From Mesorhizobium sp. 1M-11 (GTDB lineage: Bacteria; Pseudomonadota; Alphaproteobacteria; Rhizobiales; Rhizobiaceae), in NCBI RefSeq assembly GCF_001303895.1, contig NZ_LJSD01000016.1:1-64000 (forward strand): DNA of 64,000 nucleotides, written 5' to 3'. Shown here one piece after another: positions 28,844-38,078 of the stretch (its first letter is position 1; every line of letters begins with the position of its first letter). Below the pieces are notes generated by a model that made no database searches, was not told the DNA's origin, and was given only the letters and a program-made list of their open reading frames with translations. A program made the translations under genes and the position numbers.

Positions 28844-30097
28844 TCAGGCATAGCGGGATATGCCGAGTTCGCCGACGTCGATGTCCGGCTTCTTGCCCGA
28901 CACGATGTCGGCCAGAACCCGTCCCGAACCGCAGGCCATCGTCCAGCCCAGCGTGCCGTGGCCGGTGGACAGGAAAAGATTGTCGTAGCGCGTCTTGCCG
29001 ATGATCGGCGGGCCGTCAGGTGTCATCGGCCTGAGCCCGCACCAGAAGCTGGCCTTCGAAACGTCGCCGCCGCGCGGGAACAGATCGGTGACGGAATGTT
29101 CGAGCGTCGCCCGCCGAGCGGGACGCAAGGCCAGATCGTAACCGGAAATCTCGGCCGTGCCGCCGACGCGGATACGATCGCCGAGACGCGTGATCGCCAC
29201 CTTGTAGGTTTCGTCCATGACGGTCGATTCCGGCGCACCGGCCGCTTCGGTGATCGGCACGGTGATCGAATAACCCTTGATCGGATAGACCGGGATCGAA
29301 AGCCCGAGCGGCTTCAGCATGACGGGCGAATAGCTGCCGAGCGCGCAGATATAGGCGTCCGCCGTCAGCAACCCTTCGCTGGTGTCGACACCGGCGATGC
29401 GGCCGCCTTCGGTGGCAATGCCCTTGATCGAGGTGTTGAAGCGGAAGGTCACACCACGCTTGGCTGCGTGTTCGGCCAGCCGCTCGGTGAACATCTTGCA
29501 GTCGCCTGTTTCGTCGCCCGGCAGGCGAAGGCCGCCGACGAACTTGCCCTTGACGTTGGCAAGCGCCGGCTCCGCGCCGATGCAGCCGGACGGATCGAGC
29601 ACTTCGTAGGGCACGCCGAACTGCTTCAGTACCTCGATGTCGCCGGCGGTTCCGTCGAGCTGCTTCTGGTTGCGGAAAAGTTGCAAGGTGCCCTTGGCGC
29701 GATCGTCATACTGGATGCCGATTTCGGCGCGCAGAGCCTTCAGGCAATCGCGGCTGTATTCTGCGATCGGCACCATGCGCGCCTTGTTCACCGCGTAACG
29801 CGCCTCGGTGCAGTTGCGCAGCATCTTCAGCACCCAGGACACCATGGCCGGATCGACCTTGGGGCGGATGACCAGCGGCCCGAAATGCATCAAGAGCCAT
29901 TTGATCGCCTTGACCGGAACGCCGGGGCCCGCCCAGGGCGAAGAATAGCCCGGCGAAACCTCGCCGGCATTGCCGAAGCTGGTTTCCAGTGCCGGACCGG
30001 CCTGGCGGTCCACCACCGTCACCTCATGGCCGGCTTCCGCCAGATAGTAGGCGGCGGTCACCCCGATCACGCCGCTGCCAAGCACCAGAATTCTCAT
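28844..30097 (-). CDS. dadA: D-amino-acid dehydrogenase
   Basis: A 417-residue FAD enzyme that deaminates D-amino acids such as D-alanine to the oxo acid, passing electrons to the respiratory chain at the inner membrane. The N-terminal dinucleotide motif is [38 protein letters not shown] and the C-terminal [16 protein letters not shown] are DadA signatures. The ATG at 30097 follows GGAGCGGG; the frame runs on to 30349 without family similarity. Alanine racemase (alr) lies 1.3 kb upstream on the same strand, which suits an alanine catabolic role. A short hairpin at 30123-30143 precedes the start. Confidence 0.94.
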   Translation of the reverse strand: MRILVLGSGVIGVTAAYYLAEAGHEVTVVDRQAGPALETSFGNAGEVSPGYSSPWAGPGVPVKAIKWLLMHFGPLVIRPKVDPAMVSWVLKMLRNCTEARYAVNKARMVPIAEYSRDCLKALRAEIGIQYDDRAKGTLQLFRNQKQLDGTAGDIEVLKQFGVPYEVLDPSGCIGAEPALANVKGKFVGGLRLPGDETGDCKMFTERLAEHAAKRGVTFRFNTSIKGIATEGGRIAGVDTSEGLLTADAYICALGSYSPVMLKPLGLSIPVYPIKGYSITVPITEAAGAPESTVMDETYKVAITRLGDRIRVGGTAEISGYDLALRPARRATLEHSVTDLFPRGGDVSKASFWCGLRPMTPDGPPIIGKTRYDNLFLSTGHGTLGWTMACGSGRVLADIVSGKKPDIDVGELGISRYA

Positions 30098-30209
30098 AAG
30101 TCCCGCTCCTAGAGCACGATCCCGAAAAGCTGCAGACTTTTCGAACGCAACTTCAAAACCGGAGCGCCCTTCCCGCATCGAACGTACGAGCGGCGCTCCA
30201 ACCACCCAA

Positions 30210-30740
30210 TCACGCTGCCGTTGGGCCGCCTGGGTCGTCATCGGCCCCTGTCTGCCGGATTTTCGTCTCCACGCCAAGTGGTGGCACAATGCTATTGGCA
30301 CTGTAGACCAGTCGGAGTGCAGGCCGCACTTGCCGGGCGATACTGGCACGGCGCGCTGCTTCCGGCTGGAACAGCACTTTCACCACCCGGATCGGCTCGG
30401 TCTCGCCACCCGACCGCTCGACGAGACCTGCTTCGCCCTCCGCCATGCCAAGCAGCGAAAGCCCCCATGGCGTTGTCACCGGGAGGCTACCGCCCACAAC
30501 GCCGCGCACCTCGTTCTGGATTACGGTTCGCGTCTCCGCCGGATTGGCACCGATGCGGAACGTGACGCGGCTGTTGATGGTCACGATATCGGGATCGACG
30601 GAATCGATCAGCACCACGCTGGCATTGGCAAGTTTCTTTTCCAGCAGCGGGGCGAGCGGATCGCCCAGCGCACGCCGGCGTTCCAGCATCGTTTCCAGGA
30701 TTGCGAAATCCTTGGTGGTAAGGCGGCAGGTCCTGTTCAT
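30210..30740 (-). CDS. Rnk/GreA C-terminal-like protein
   Basis: A 176-residue protein with the architecture of Rnk, the regulator of nucleoside diphosphate kinase: a short N-terminal helix pair ([20 protein letters not shown]) and a GreA/GreB C-terminal-type FKBP-like domain ([11 protein letters not shown], then [15 protein letters not shown]). Its C-terminal 35 or so residues are extra. Its ATG overlaps the stop of the next Rnk-like gene, so the two are coupled. Rnk proteins bind RNA polymerase through the secondary channel region; a modified role is likely for this divergent copy. Confidence 0.75.
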   Translation of the reverse strand: MNRTCRLTTKDFAILETMLERRRALGDPLAPLLEKKLANASVVLIDSVDPDIVTINSRVTFRIGANPAETRTVIQNEVRGVVGGSLPVTTPWGLSLLGMAEGEAGLVERSGGETEPIRVVKVLFQPEAARRASIARQVRPALRLVYSANSIVPPLGVETKIRQTGADDDPGGPTAA

Positions 30741-31165
30741 GCCCGTGCCTCGCCTCGATCCGCATGCGGCGGTTCGACAGCGACAATGTCGAGCACCATC
30801 TCGCGGCCGTCGCGCGTCGTCCATCGAACGCAGTGGCCAACCTCGGCGCCGATTAGCGCCGTGCCCAGCGGCGTAAGCACGGAAATCCGTTGCGCGGCGA
30901 TGTCTGCCTCGGCCGGATACACCAGCATCATCCGCTGTTCGGCGCCGTCACCGTTCCGCGCGATGACCGTGGACCCCATGCGCACGATGGTGTCCGGCAA
31001 AGTGCCGGGAGCGGCCACGGTCGCGCGATCCATCTCGGAAAGTAGCTCTTCGGCAGTATCGGGCAAGCGGTCGAGAGAGGCCCGCGCCAGGCCGGTCAAG
31101 CGGCCGTGGTCACTGGCAGTCACCAATATGGTATCGGGCGGACGAACCTTGATTGATCTTTGCAT
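30737..31165 (-). CDS. rnk: Rnk-like nucleoside diphosphate kinase regulator (GreA/GreB family)
   Basis: A 142-residue protein close to Rnk in length and layout. ILVTASDHGRLTGLARASLD forms the N-terminal helices; TVIARNGDGAEQRMMLVYPAEAD and the following SVLTPLGTALIGAEVG match the Rnk/GreA C-terminal domain. The ATG at 31165 follows AAAGG; alternatives lie upstream at 31180 and 31222. It is transcribed before, and overlaps, a second Rnk-like gene. The 284 bases upstream of it contain no gene I can support. Confidence 0.8.
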   Translation of the reverse strand: MQRSIKVRPPDTILVTASDHGRLTGLARASLDRLPDTAEELLSEMDRATVAAPGTLPDTIVRMGSTVIARNGDGAEQRMMLVYPAEADIAAQRISVLTPLGTALIGAEVGHCVRWTTRDGREMVLDIVAVEPPHADRGEARA

Positions 31166-31449
31166 GGTGAAACCTTTCATGTTGATGGCGCATCGAAACG
31201 ATGCGCAGCCGGCCGCACGCATGGCGGCCTTGAATCGAGCCGGCGCGCGACGCTCTAAGTCGCCGTCGGCTCGAAATTCATGTCTGTTCTTGAAAAAAGC
31301 CCCGGTACGAACGGACGCACAAAGGCATCCGCGCCGGGGCTACGCTCCCGCGATAGGGCAGATCCTGAAACAGGTCCGGTTATGGGCAAAAGTGCTCATG
31401 CGGCGAGCCTTGCCGACCCGGCACGGCTTGTCAAGCATGGCAAGGCCGC

Positions 31450-32601
31450 TCAACCGCCCAGGTAGCGCCGATGGAAACGATGGCCAAGGCTGGTCAGAAC
31501 CTCGTAACCGATCGTGCCCGCGACATCCGCCACGGTGTCGAGCGGATGTGACGGACCGATGAGTTCGACAAGATCGCCCTCCTTGAGGCGTCCTTCGGAC
31601 AGCGCAGAGATGTCGAGGATGATCGAATCCATCGATACCCTGCCGATGAACGGCAATTCGGCACCGTCGAAAAAGGCAGCCGCCGAGGTGCGGCGATGCC
31701 AGCCGTCGGCATAACCCAGGGCGATCGTCGCCGTCCGAAGGGGACCTGCAGCGTGAAAAGTGTGACCGTAACCGACCCCTGCGCCGGCATTGATCTGCCT
31801 GGTCTGGATCACCTTGGCTTCCAGCTTGACCACCGACTGCATCGGGTTCTTGTGACCCGGTGTCGGGTTGATGCCGTAAAGCGCCGCCCCCGGCCGTGCC
31901 AGGTCGTGATGATAGGGCTTGCCGAGGAAGATGCCGGATGAATTGGCGAAGGAAAGCGGTGCCGGTGGCAACATCTTGCGCAACCGTTCGAATTCCAGCC
32001 GTTCGGCCTCGTTGGCGCCATGCTCCGGTTCGTCAGCGCAAGCGAGATGACTCATCACCAGCTTGAGCTCGATGCCGTCGAAACCGGATGGGTCAGCCGC
32101 CAATGCTTTCACCTCGACCGGCGCCATGCCGATGCGCGACATGCCGCTGTCGACCTGGATCGCCGCCGGCAGCTTCTTGCCAAGTTGACGCGCGAGACCG
32201 CGCCAGGCGACAAGTTGCCCGGTGCTGTTGATGACCGGTGTGAGTGCGGCCGCTTCCCCTTGCGCTTCCGATCCGGGCAGCAGGCCGTGCAGAACAAAAA
32301 TGGTTGGCGCGGCACCAAGCGCGTCACGCAGCAAGACGCCTTCCCAGAGGTGGGCGACGAAAAAAGTTTCGCAGCCCTCCTTTCGCAAGGCATTCGCCAC
32401 TTGCGCTGCGCCAAGCCCATAACCGTCGGCTTTGACAACGCCGGCGCAGGCAACGCCATCAAGACGTGCTTTCAGGCGACGGTAGTTTTCGCGAATGGCA
32501 CCAAGATCGATGGTGAGGATGGCGCCGGCTGCCGCTTCATCGGGCTGGGCAGGCGTATGAGGCGTCGTTCTGGTCAATTCGGGTGGTCTAAAGCGTTTCA
32601 C
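31450..32601 (-). CDS. alr: Alanine racemase
   Basis: A 383-residue PLP enzyme interconverting L- and D-alanine for peptidoglycan synthesis or, with DadA, catabolism. The PLP lysine is K57 in VVKADGYGLG. The catalytic tyrosine of the other subunit is in GVGYGHTF, and RPGAALYGINP and FIGRVSMDSI are family blocks. The apparent GTG start at 32601 lies within the first RIME-type repeat and lacks a ribosome-binding site; the TTG at 32577 is an alternative. The real start is therefore uncertain by about ten codons. Confidence 0.93.
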   Translation of the reverse strand: MKRFRPPELTRTTPHTPAQPDEAAAGAILTIDLGAIRENYRRLKARLDGVACAGVVKADGYGLGAAQVANALRKEGCETFFVAHLWEGVLLRDALGAAPTIFVLHGLLPGSEAQGEAAALTPVINSTGQLVAWRGLARQLGKKLPAAIQVDSGMSRIGMAPVEVKALAADPSGFDGIELKLVMSHLACADEPEHGANEAERLEFERLRKMLPPAPLSFANSSGIFLGKPYHHDLARPGAALYGINPTPGHKNPMQSVVKLEAKVIQTRQINAGAGVGYGHTFHAAGPLRTATIALGYADGWHRRTSAAAFFDGAELPFIGRVSMDSIILDISALSEGRLKEGDLVELIGPSHPLDTVADVAGTIGYEVLTSLGHRFHRRYLGG

Positions 32602-32693
32602 CGTTTCATGGAAACGGCGAAACGCTCTATCTCCTTGTTTTTACGCAATTCCGGACGGAAAACCGCTGCACACTTTTCCTGAAATTGCTCTAG
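32588..32693. repeat. RIME-type intergenic repeat, copy A
   Basis: About 105 bases made of two palindromes. The first pairs AGCGTTTC and CCGTTTC with GAAACGG and GAAACGCT around 32592-32626. The second begins at GCAATTCCGG and ends at AAATTGC. It shares most of its sequence with copies at 34500, 37958 and 38586. The size and two-palindrome design match RIME elements of rhizobia. The 5' end of alr overlaps it. Confidence 0.8.
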
Positions 32694-32761
32694 CTCCGGA
32701 AATCCTGGCGGCATCGACCATCTTCGACCCCGTGCGGCAATACGATTGGTTCCCGCAACGG

Positions 32762-33283
32762 TTATGCCACCAGATGCCGGAAGGCTGCAACGACCTCTTC
32801 GTAGACCTTGCGTTTGAACGGCACGATGAGATTGGGCAGATCGCTCATCGGCTTCCATCCCCAGTCGTCGAATTCCGCGTCATGTCCGCCCGGTGGCGGA
32901 TTGATCTTGATTTCGCTTTCATCGCCATGGAAACGGAACGCGAACCATTTCTGCGTCTGGCCGCGATAGCGGCCCTTGAAGGCGATCCCGACCAGATCGC
33001 GCGGCAGGTCGTAGTTGATCCAGTTCGGAGCCTCGGCAAGAAGATCGAGGCTTCTCATCCCGGTCTCTTCATAGATTTCCCGCTTGGCTGCAACGAGCGG
33101 CTCCTCGCCCTTGTCGATGCCTCCTTGCGGCATCTGCCAGAGCTGCGTCGTGCCAGCAAACTCGCTGTCCGGTTCGGCGATGCGATGACCCACCCAGACC
33201 AGGCCTTTGCCACTCAGCACCATGACGCCGACACAAGGGCGATAGGGCAACGTTTCGGGATCGACCAGTTTTTTCTTTGCCAT
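32762..33283 (-). CDS. rppH: RNA pyrophosphohydrolase (Nudix)
   Basis: A 173-residue Nudix hydrolase that removes pyrophosphate from the 5' end of mRNAs to start decay. [19 protein letters not shown] opens the fold. The Nudix box lies at about residues 52-74, with GGIDKGE, then REIYEETG supplying the metal-binding glutamates. WINYDLP and the C-terminal FKRKVYEEV are family features. The ATG at 33283 has GGAAGTGAGC upstream. It starts just after the stop of the YibQ-type gene, so they are co-transcribed. Confidence 0.93.
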   Translation of the reverse strand: MAKKKLVDPETLPYRPCVGVMVLSGKGLVWVGHRIAEPDSEFAGTTQLWQMPQGGIDKGEEPLVAAKREIYEETGMRSLDLLAEAPNWINYDLPRDLVGIAFKGRYRGQTQKWFAFRFHGDESEIKINPPPGGHDAEFDDWGWKPMSDLPNLIVPFKRKVYEEVVAAFRHLVA

Positions 33284-33285
33284 GC

Positions 33286-34467
33286 TCACTTCCGTTCGGG
33301 ATCAGTCGCCACTGCCGAGACCGGCACGATCTCGATGCCGCGCTTCTTGGCTTCGTTCACCCAGGACACAACGGCATCGACGGTGACGTTGAAAGCCGAC
33401 CCCGTACCGAGGGCATATCCCTTGGCGCGCGCGGTGGCCTCGAGCTCATCGAGTTTCTTCAAGATGGCGCCACGCTCCTGCACGCCATCGATCGCGGTAT
33501 CGGCGATCGCCAGCGGCACGCCGTCTTTCTTTGCCAGATCGGGCGCGACGCTGCGCGCCGAAGAACCGTCGTCGAGATAACCGATGCCGCGCTTGGCAAG
33601 TTCCGCCATCACCGGCCCGAATGCCTCTGGATCGGTGGAGAAGCGAGCGCCCATATAGTTCATCACCGCCGTATAGTTCGTGGTGCGTGACAGCACCCAG
33701 CGCAAATTCTTCAGGTTTTCTTCTTCACCGGCATCGACCGTCAGCGTGTTGCGACCCGGATTCACGTTGGGATAATCGAACGGTTCCAGCGGCAATTGCA
33801 TGACGATCTCATGGCCGCGCCGGCGCGCTTCCTGCATCCAACGGCCGATGCTGTTGCCTTGCGAGGCAAAGGCGAGCGTCACCTCACCCGGCAGCTTGGC
33901 GATCGCCGATTGTGTGCCGGTCTGCGACACGGCGAGTCCACCGATGACGATGGCGACGCGAGCCCCACGCGCGCCGGACCAGGGACGAGCATAGACATCA
34001 AAGGGTCGCCGCCCATCCGCCGAGCGGATCGGCAGAGGACCGCCTTCGCCGTCTTCGATCAAGGCCTTGTCGGGCAGATGCGCCACCGACAGGTTCTGGC
34101 CGACCGCGGAAGCGTCCTGAATGACGATGCCGGCTTGACCGCCCGAGTCGGTCGGCTGAACGTGAATGATCTGCGGTCCGCCGCTCTTCTTCGGCTGCGG
34201 TGCGGATTTTGGCGATACTTCGGACGCAGCAGGTATCTGAGTCGCCGTTTCAACCGGCTTCGTTTCCTGAGGCACCGGAGTCGCGACAACCTCGGGCTTG
34301 CGAAACGGTTTTTCGCCGAAGGCAATCAGCGCAGAAGCGCCGACAATCGCCAAAACGCCCAAAGCCGCCACCATCTGGCCGCGGCCGAACCGTCGTGCCG
34401 AACGCGACGCGGACGCCCGGACAGATTGCCCAAGCGGGCGTTCGATCTCTTTGGTGAAATCAGCCAA
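33286..34467 (-). CDS. Divergent polysaccharide deacetylase family protein (YibQ/DUF610)
   Basis: A 393-residue envelope protein. A basic N-terminus precedes one membrane segment (residues about 31-49, [20 protein letters not shown]), then a Pro/Thr/Ser linker to about residue 105. A deacetylase-like barrel follows, with [38 protein letters not shown] and MNYMGARF. This matches the YibQ family, often found with peptidoglycan-modifying genes; catalytic activity is unproven for the family. It starts at a TTG at 34467 with AGGGG upstream, and follows ctpA after a terminator and a repeat. Confidence 0.88.
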   Translation of the reverse strand: MADFTKEIERPLGQSVRASASRSARRFGRGQMVAALGVLAIVGASALIAFGEKPFRKPEVVATPVPQETKPVETATQIPAASEVSPKSAPQPKKSGGPQIIHVQPTDSGGQAGIVIQDASAVGQNLSVAHLPDKALIEDGEGGPLPIRSADGRRPFDVYARPWSGARGARVAIVIGGLAVSQTGTQSAIAKLPGEVTLAFASQGNSIGRWMQEARRRGHEIVMQLPLEPFDYPNVNPGRNTLTVDAGEEENLKNLRWVLSRTTNYTAVMNYMGARFSTDPEAFGPVMAELAKRGIGYLDDGSSARSVAPDLAKKDGVPLAIADTAIDGVQERGAILKKLDELEATARAKGYALGTGSAFNVTVDAVVSWVNEAKKRGIEIVPVSAVATDPERK

Positions 34468-34499
34468 GCCGCCAACCCCTGCCGCCTGCGCGGCGCGTT

Positions 34500-34602
34500 A
34501 GTGCGGTTCACCATTTTCAACGAAACGGCGACCCGCTCTATCTCTTTGTTTTGACGCAATCCCGGACGGAAAACCGCGACACACTTTTCCTGGAATTGCT
34601 CC
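34500..34602. repeat. RIME-type intergenic repeat, copy B
   Basis: It has the same organisation and orientation as copy A: a diverged first palindrome (GTGCGGTTCACC opposite GAAACGGCGACCCGC), then TCTCTTTGTTTTGACGCAAT and a second palindrome ending TGGAATTGCTCC. It lies between the YibQ-type gene and the ctpA terminator. Confidence 0.75.
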
Positions 34603-34615
34603 CGGCAAGTCCCCG

Positions 34616-34649
34616 AATCAAAACTGCCGGAACCTTGCGGTTCCGGCAG
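34616..34649 (-). terminator. Rho-independent terminator after ctpA
   Basis: CTGCCGGAACC at 34624-34634 and GGTTCCGGCAG at 34639-34649 form a perfect 11-bp stem with a four-base loop. The minus strand continues TTTTGATT. It lies 57 bases past the ctpA stop. Confidence 0.88.
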
Positions 34650-34705
34650 CATCGCATTGCTGCGTTCAGGCGGCCAGTGTCCTTTGAGAGAACCCGCCGC
34701 CAGCT

Positions 34706-36037
34706 TTACTGGTTCATCACCGCCTTGTCGGGGTTCGGCGGGAAGGCCGGGTCGGTCTTCTCGCCGCGCAGCAGCTGTTCGGCAAAGATCAGCTGCAGGT
34801 CGTTCTTCGGATCCGGCGGCACATAGGCGGCCGAGCCGGAGCCCTGCGTGCTCTCTTCCACGCCCTTGATATGGCCCTTCAGATCCGACTCGCCACGGGT
34901 CAGGTCGCGACCCTGCAGTTCCGCCGGAACCGGCTGATCGACCTTGATGTCGGGCGAAATGCCCTTGCCCTGGATCGATTTGCCGGACGGCGTGTAGTAG
35001 AGCGCCGTCGTCAAGCGAAGCGCGCCATTCTCGCCGAGCGGGATGATGGTCTGCACCGAGCCCTTGCCGAAGGACTGCGTGCCGACGACCGTGGCGCGCT
35101 TCATGTCCTGCAGGGCGCCCGCCACGATTTCGGAGGCACTGGCCGAACCGCCATTGATGAGCACCACCAGCGGCTTGCCGTCGATCTCGTCGGTCGTCTT
35201 GGTCTTGGCGTCGAAGCGTGTCACGTCCTTGGGATCGCGTCCGCGCGTCGAAACGATCTCGCCCCGCTTCAGGAAAGCATCGGAAACCGACACGGCCTGG
35301 TCGAGCAAGCCGCCCGGATTGAGCCGCAAGTCGAGCACGTAGCCCTTCAGCTTGTCCTTCGGCACCTGCTTCTTGACCTCTGCGATGGCGTTCTGCAGAT
35401 CGTCATAGGTCTTTTCGGTGAAGGAGGTGATCTTCATGTAGCCGATGTCGTTCTCGACCCGGTATTTCACGGCCTTGACCTTGATGATGTCGCGCACCAC
35501 CGTCACATCGATGGGCTTGTCGGCACCCTGGCGCAGGATGGTCAGCTTGATCGGCGTATTGACCGCGCCGCGCATCTTGTCGACCGCATCGTTGAGCGTC
35601 AGGCCACGAACTTCCTCACCGTCGATCTTGGCGATGTAGTCGCCAGCCAGAACGCCGGCCTTGGCTGCAGGCGTATCGTCGATCGGTGTGATGACCTTGA
35701 CGAGGTCGTTCTCCATCGTGACCTCGATGCCGAGGCCGCCAAACTCGCCCTTGGTCTGAACGCGCATGTCCTGCGCCTGTTCGGAATTCATGTAGGACGA
35801 ATGCGGGTCGAGCGACGAGAGCATGCCATTGATGGCGTTTTCCACCAGCGACTTGTCATCCGGCGGCGTCACATATTGAGCGCGCACGCGCTCGAAGATG
35901 TCGCCGAAGATGGCAAGCTGCTTATAGGTGTCGGAGCCTGCCGCGTTCGCCGCCGAGCTTGGAACCCCATAAACCAGGCTCATGGCAGACGCACCCATCA
36001 GCGCGCCGGCAAACAAGAGCGACAATTTCCGCATCAT
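34706..36037 (-). CDS. ctpA: C-terminal processing peptidase (S41), CtpA
   Basis: A 443-residue periplasmic serine protease that trims envelope proteins. A signal peptide (LSLLFAGALMGASAMSL) precedes the mature enzyme. A PDZ domain covers about residues 85-175, with GGLGIEVTMENDLVKVITP and IAKIDGEEVRGL. The S41 domain has the catalytic serine in NGGSASASEIVAGAL and the lysine in SFGKGSVQT. The ATG at 36037 follows GGAAGGACG and sits one base after the stop of the EnvC-like gene; the longer frame is unlikely. The pairing of an amidase activator and a carboxy-terminal protease suggests a joint role in cell-wall remodelling. Confidence 0.95.
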   Translation of the reverse strand: MMRKLSLLFAGALMGASAMSLVYGVPSSAANAAGSDTYKQLAIFGDIFERVRAQYVTPPDDKSLVENAINGMLSSLDPHSSYMNSEQAQDMRVQTKGEFGGLGIEVTMENDLVKVITPIDDTPAAKAGVLAGDYIAKIDGEEVRGLTLNDAVDKMRGAVNTPIKLTILRQGADKPIDVTVVRDIIKVKAVKYRVENDIGYMKITSFTEKTYDDLQNAIAEVKKQVPKDKLKGYVLDLRLNPGGLLDQAVSVSDAFLKRGEIVSTRGRDPKDVTRFDAKTKTTDEIDGKPLVVLINGGSASASEIVAGALQDMKRATVVGTQSFGKGSVQTIIPLGENGALRLTTALYYTPSGKSIQGKGISPDIKVDQPVPAELQGRDLTRGESDLKGHIKGVEESTQGSGSAAYVPPDPKNDLQLIFAEQLLRGEKTDPAFPPNPDKAVMNQ

Positions 36038-36038
36038 C

Positions 36039-37352
36039 TTACGTCCTTCCAGAAAATCGCTCCGCCCACCATGGGTTAGGATCGACGGGTTTTCCATCCT
36101 TGCGGAACTCGATGTAGAGCTCCAGCGTGGTATTTCCATTCTGCGTTGCCGATGTGCTCGCTACGCGGGCCTCGCCCATGGTTCCGATCGGCTCGCCCGC
36201 GAGCACGGCCTGGCCTGCCGCTACATTCAATTTGCTCATTCCCGCCAGAACGACATGATAGCCGTCGCCGGCGTTCAGGATCAAGAGTTGTCCATAGGAA
36301 CGAAAAGGTCCTGCATAGAGGACACTCCCATCCGCCGGCGCCGTCACGATGGCGCCCGATTGTGTCGCAACCATGTCGCCCAGCATGGCACCGCCGGTCC
36401 CGTCGTCGGCGCCGAAACGACGCCGGATCTTGCCGGTCACCGGCAACGACACCTGCCCCTGCATGGCTGAGAACGGCACGGACGAGGCGAGGCGGTTCGC
36501 TTCCGGAACGGCGGTTGCGGCTGCCTTCGCATCGGCATCCGCCTGGGCGGCCTCGTTCTGCCTGGCCTTTTCGGCCGCTTTGCGTGTCTTTTCAGCCTCG
36601 GCATCGAGGGAGGCGATCAGGTCTTTCAGGCTAGAGGCCTTCGCCGCGAGGTCGCGAGCCTTCTTTTGCTCGTCGACCAGGGCCGTTTCAGTTTCGGACT
36701 GCAGTTTTTCCTTCGCCTGCAGCAAGAGGTTGAGCCGCTGCTTCTCAGCCACCTGATCGGTGACGGCGGCGGCCAGTCGAGTACGCTCCGCCTCGATCGA
36801 GGTCGTCACCCGCGACAGTTCTTTCAGCTCGGTCACCACGATGTCGGCCCGGTGGCGCAATTCCGGCACCACTGCACCAAGAAGGATCGCACTGCGCACC
36901 GAAGACAACGCGTCTTCCGGCTTGACCAGAATGGCCGGAGGCGGATTGAGGCCCATGCGTTGCAATGCACCCAGCACTTCGGCCAACACGTCACGGCGGG
37001 CCGCGAGCGATTCGCGCAGCTTTTTCTCCTGCTCCTTCAGGCCGCCGACCTTGCCGCTGATGTCTTCGATATCCTGCCCGAGCTTCTGCTCGGTCTTGGC
37101 CGATTGGATAAGTGCGGCCGTGATCGACGCCGAATCCTTCTTCACTGTGGCGATGTCGGCGGCAAGCTTGCTCAGGCGCTCGGCCGAAAGCGTGATCTCC
37201 TTGGCCACGCGTTCATATTCGGCCCGGTTCTGATCGGCATCGGGCGCGGTATCCGGCCCATCTTCGGCCTTTGCCGAAAACGACGCAACGAACGCGGCAG
37301 CAATCAAGCAGCCGCACACAACGCCGTTTTTCGATCTCATACGCTCAAACAT
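36039..37352 (-). CDS. EnvC-like murein hydrolase activator with degenerate LytM domain
   Basis: A 437-residue exported protein. A signal peptide (CGCLIAAAFVASFSAKA) is followed by a long coiled coil over about residues 40-285, rich in Glu, Lys and Ala, then a LytM/M23 domain (about 315-430). In active M23 peptidases zinc is held by H-x3-D and H-x-H. Here the equivalent positions read GAMLGDMVATQ and TLELYIEF, without those histidines, so it is probably not a hydrolase but activates amidases during division, as EnvC does. It is 1 base upstream of ctpA. Confidence 0.9.
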   Translation of the reverse strand: MFERMRSKNGVVCGCLIAAAFVASFSAKAEDGPDTAPDADQNRAEYERVAKEITLSAERLSKLAADIATVKKDSASITAALIQSAKTEQKLGQDIEDISGKVGGLKEQEKKLRESLAARRDVLAEVLGALQRMGLNPPPAILVKPEDALSSVRSAILLGAVVPELRHRADIVVTELKELSRVTTSIEAERTRLAAAVTDQVAEKQRLNLLLQAKEKLQSETETALVDEQKKARDLAAKASSLKDLIASLDAEAEKTRKAAEKARQNEAAQADADAKAAATAVPEANRLASSVPFSAMQGQVSLPVTGKIRRRFGADDGTGGAMLGDMVATQSGAIVTAPADGSVLYAGPFRSYGQLLILNAGDGYHVVLAGMSKLNVAAGQAVLAGEPIGTMGEARVASTSATQNGNTTLELYIEFRKDGKPVDPNPWWAERFSGRT

Positions 37353-37467
37353 GGAAGCCCGACTGTATTTCCGGCTTCATTAACGAACCATCAACCATAA
37401 GTGTTCGCACCGTCCCTCCGCAGGGCTTCTCGAACCGCATTGGGGCGAAAATCGGTCAGGTGGACAG

Positions 37468-37950
37468 CTATGATCGGTGATAAGGATGGCCGGCAAGGAT
37501 CGTCGCCGCCCGGTAAAGCTGCTCGCCCAGCATGACCCGCACCAGTTGATGCGGCCAGGTCATCGCCCCCAGCGACACGACCAGATCGGCCTGATCGCGC
37601 AACGATTGATCGTGGCCGTCGGCGCCGCCGATCGCTAGGATCACGGCCTTGCGGCCGCCATCGCGGAACAGTCCGATACGACCGGCGAATTCTTCGGAGG
37701 AAAAATGCCGTCCCCGTTCGTCGAGCAGAATCAGTGCACCACCCGGCTGTAGCTGGGTCTGCAGTCTCTGACCCTCTTCGCGTCGACGTTCGCTGGCGGT
37801 CTGGCCGCGGCTTTCGGCGACTTCCGTGACACCGGAGAATTCAAGACCGATCGCGGGACCGCTCTTGGCGAAACGGTCGAAGTAGCGAGCTGCCAAATCC
37901 CTTTCGGGGCCGGCTTTCATCCGACCCACGGCATGTACGATGATCTTCAT
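37468..37950 (-). CDS. rlmH: 23S rRNA (pseudouridine-1915-N3)-methyltransferase RlmH
   Basis: A 160-residue SPOUT-fold methyltransferase that modifies pseudouridine 1915 in helix 69 of 23S rRNA on assembled ribosomes. MKIIVHAVGRMKAGPERDLA, the SAM-binding AIGGADGH and the knot segment LGAMTWPHQLVRVMLGEQLY are diagnostic. It follows rsfS, with a RIME-type repeat between them, an arrangement common in the order. Confidence 0.95.
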   Translation of the reverse strand: MKIIVHAVGRMKAGPERDLAARYFDRFAKSGPAIGLEFSGVTEVAESRGQTASERRREEGQRLQTQLQPGGALILLDERGRHFSSEEFAGRIGLFRDGGRKAVILAIGGADGHDQSLRDQADLVVSLGAMTWPHQLVRVMLGEQLYRAATILAGHPYHRS

Positions 37951-37957
37951 CCCTGCC

Positions 37958-38062
37958 TCTAGAGCGTTTCCGTTTTTTCACGGAGACGCGGAAACGCTCT
38001 AACTCTTTGTTTCCACGCAATTCCGCACGGAAAACCGCTACGCACTTTTCCTGGAATTGCTC
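37958..38062. repeat. RIME-type intergenic repeat, copy C
   Basis: The first palindrome is AGAGCGTTTCCG at 37961-37972 with CGGAAACGCTCT at 37989-38000, a 12-bp perfect stem. The spacer is AACTCTTTGTTTCCACG. The second palindrome starts GCAATTCCG and ends TGGAATTGCTCC. It lies immediately upstream of rlmH, so rlmH expression must come from within or through it. Confidence 0.85.
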
Positions 38063-38078
38063 CGCGGAACCTTACGGT

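Noticed and set aside
30123..30143. CGAAAAG/CTTTTCG hairpin upstream of dadA as a fifth RIME copy or riboswitch
   Set aside because: It is a 7-bp stem with a 7-base loop that shares no extended sequence with copies A-D, and it is too small for a known riboswitch.
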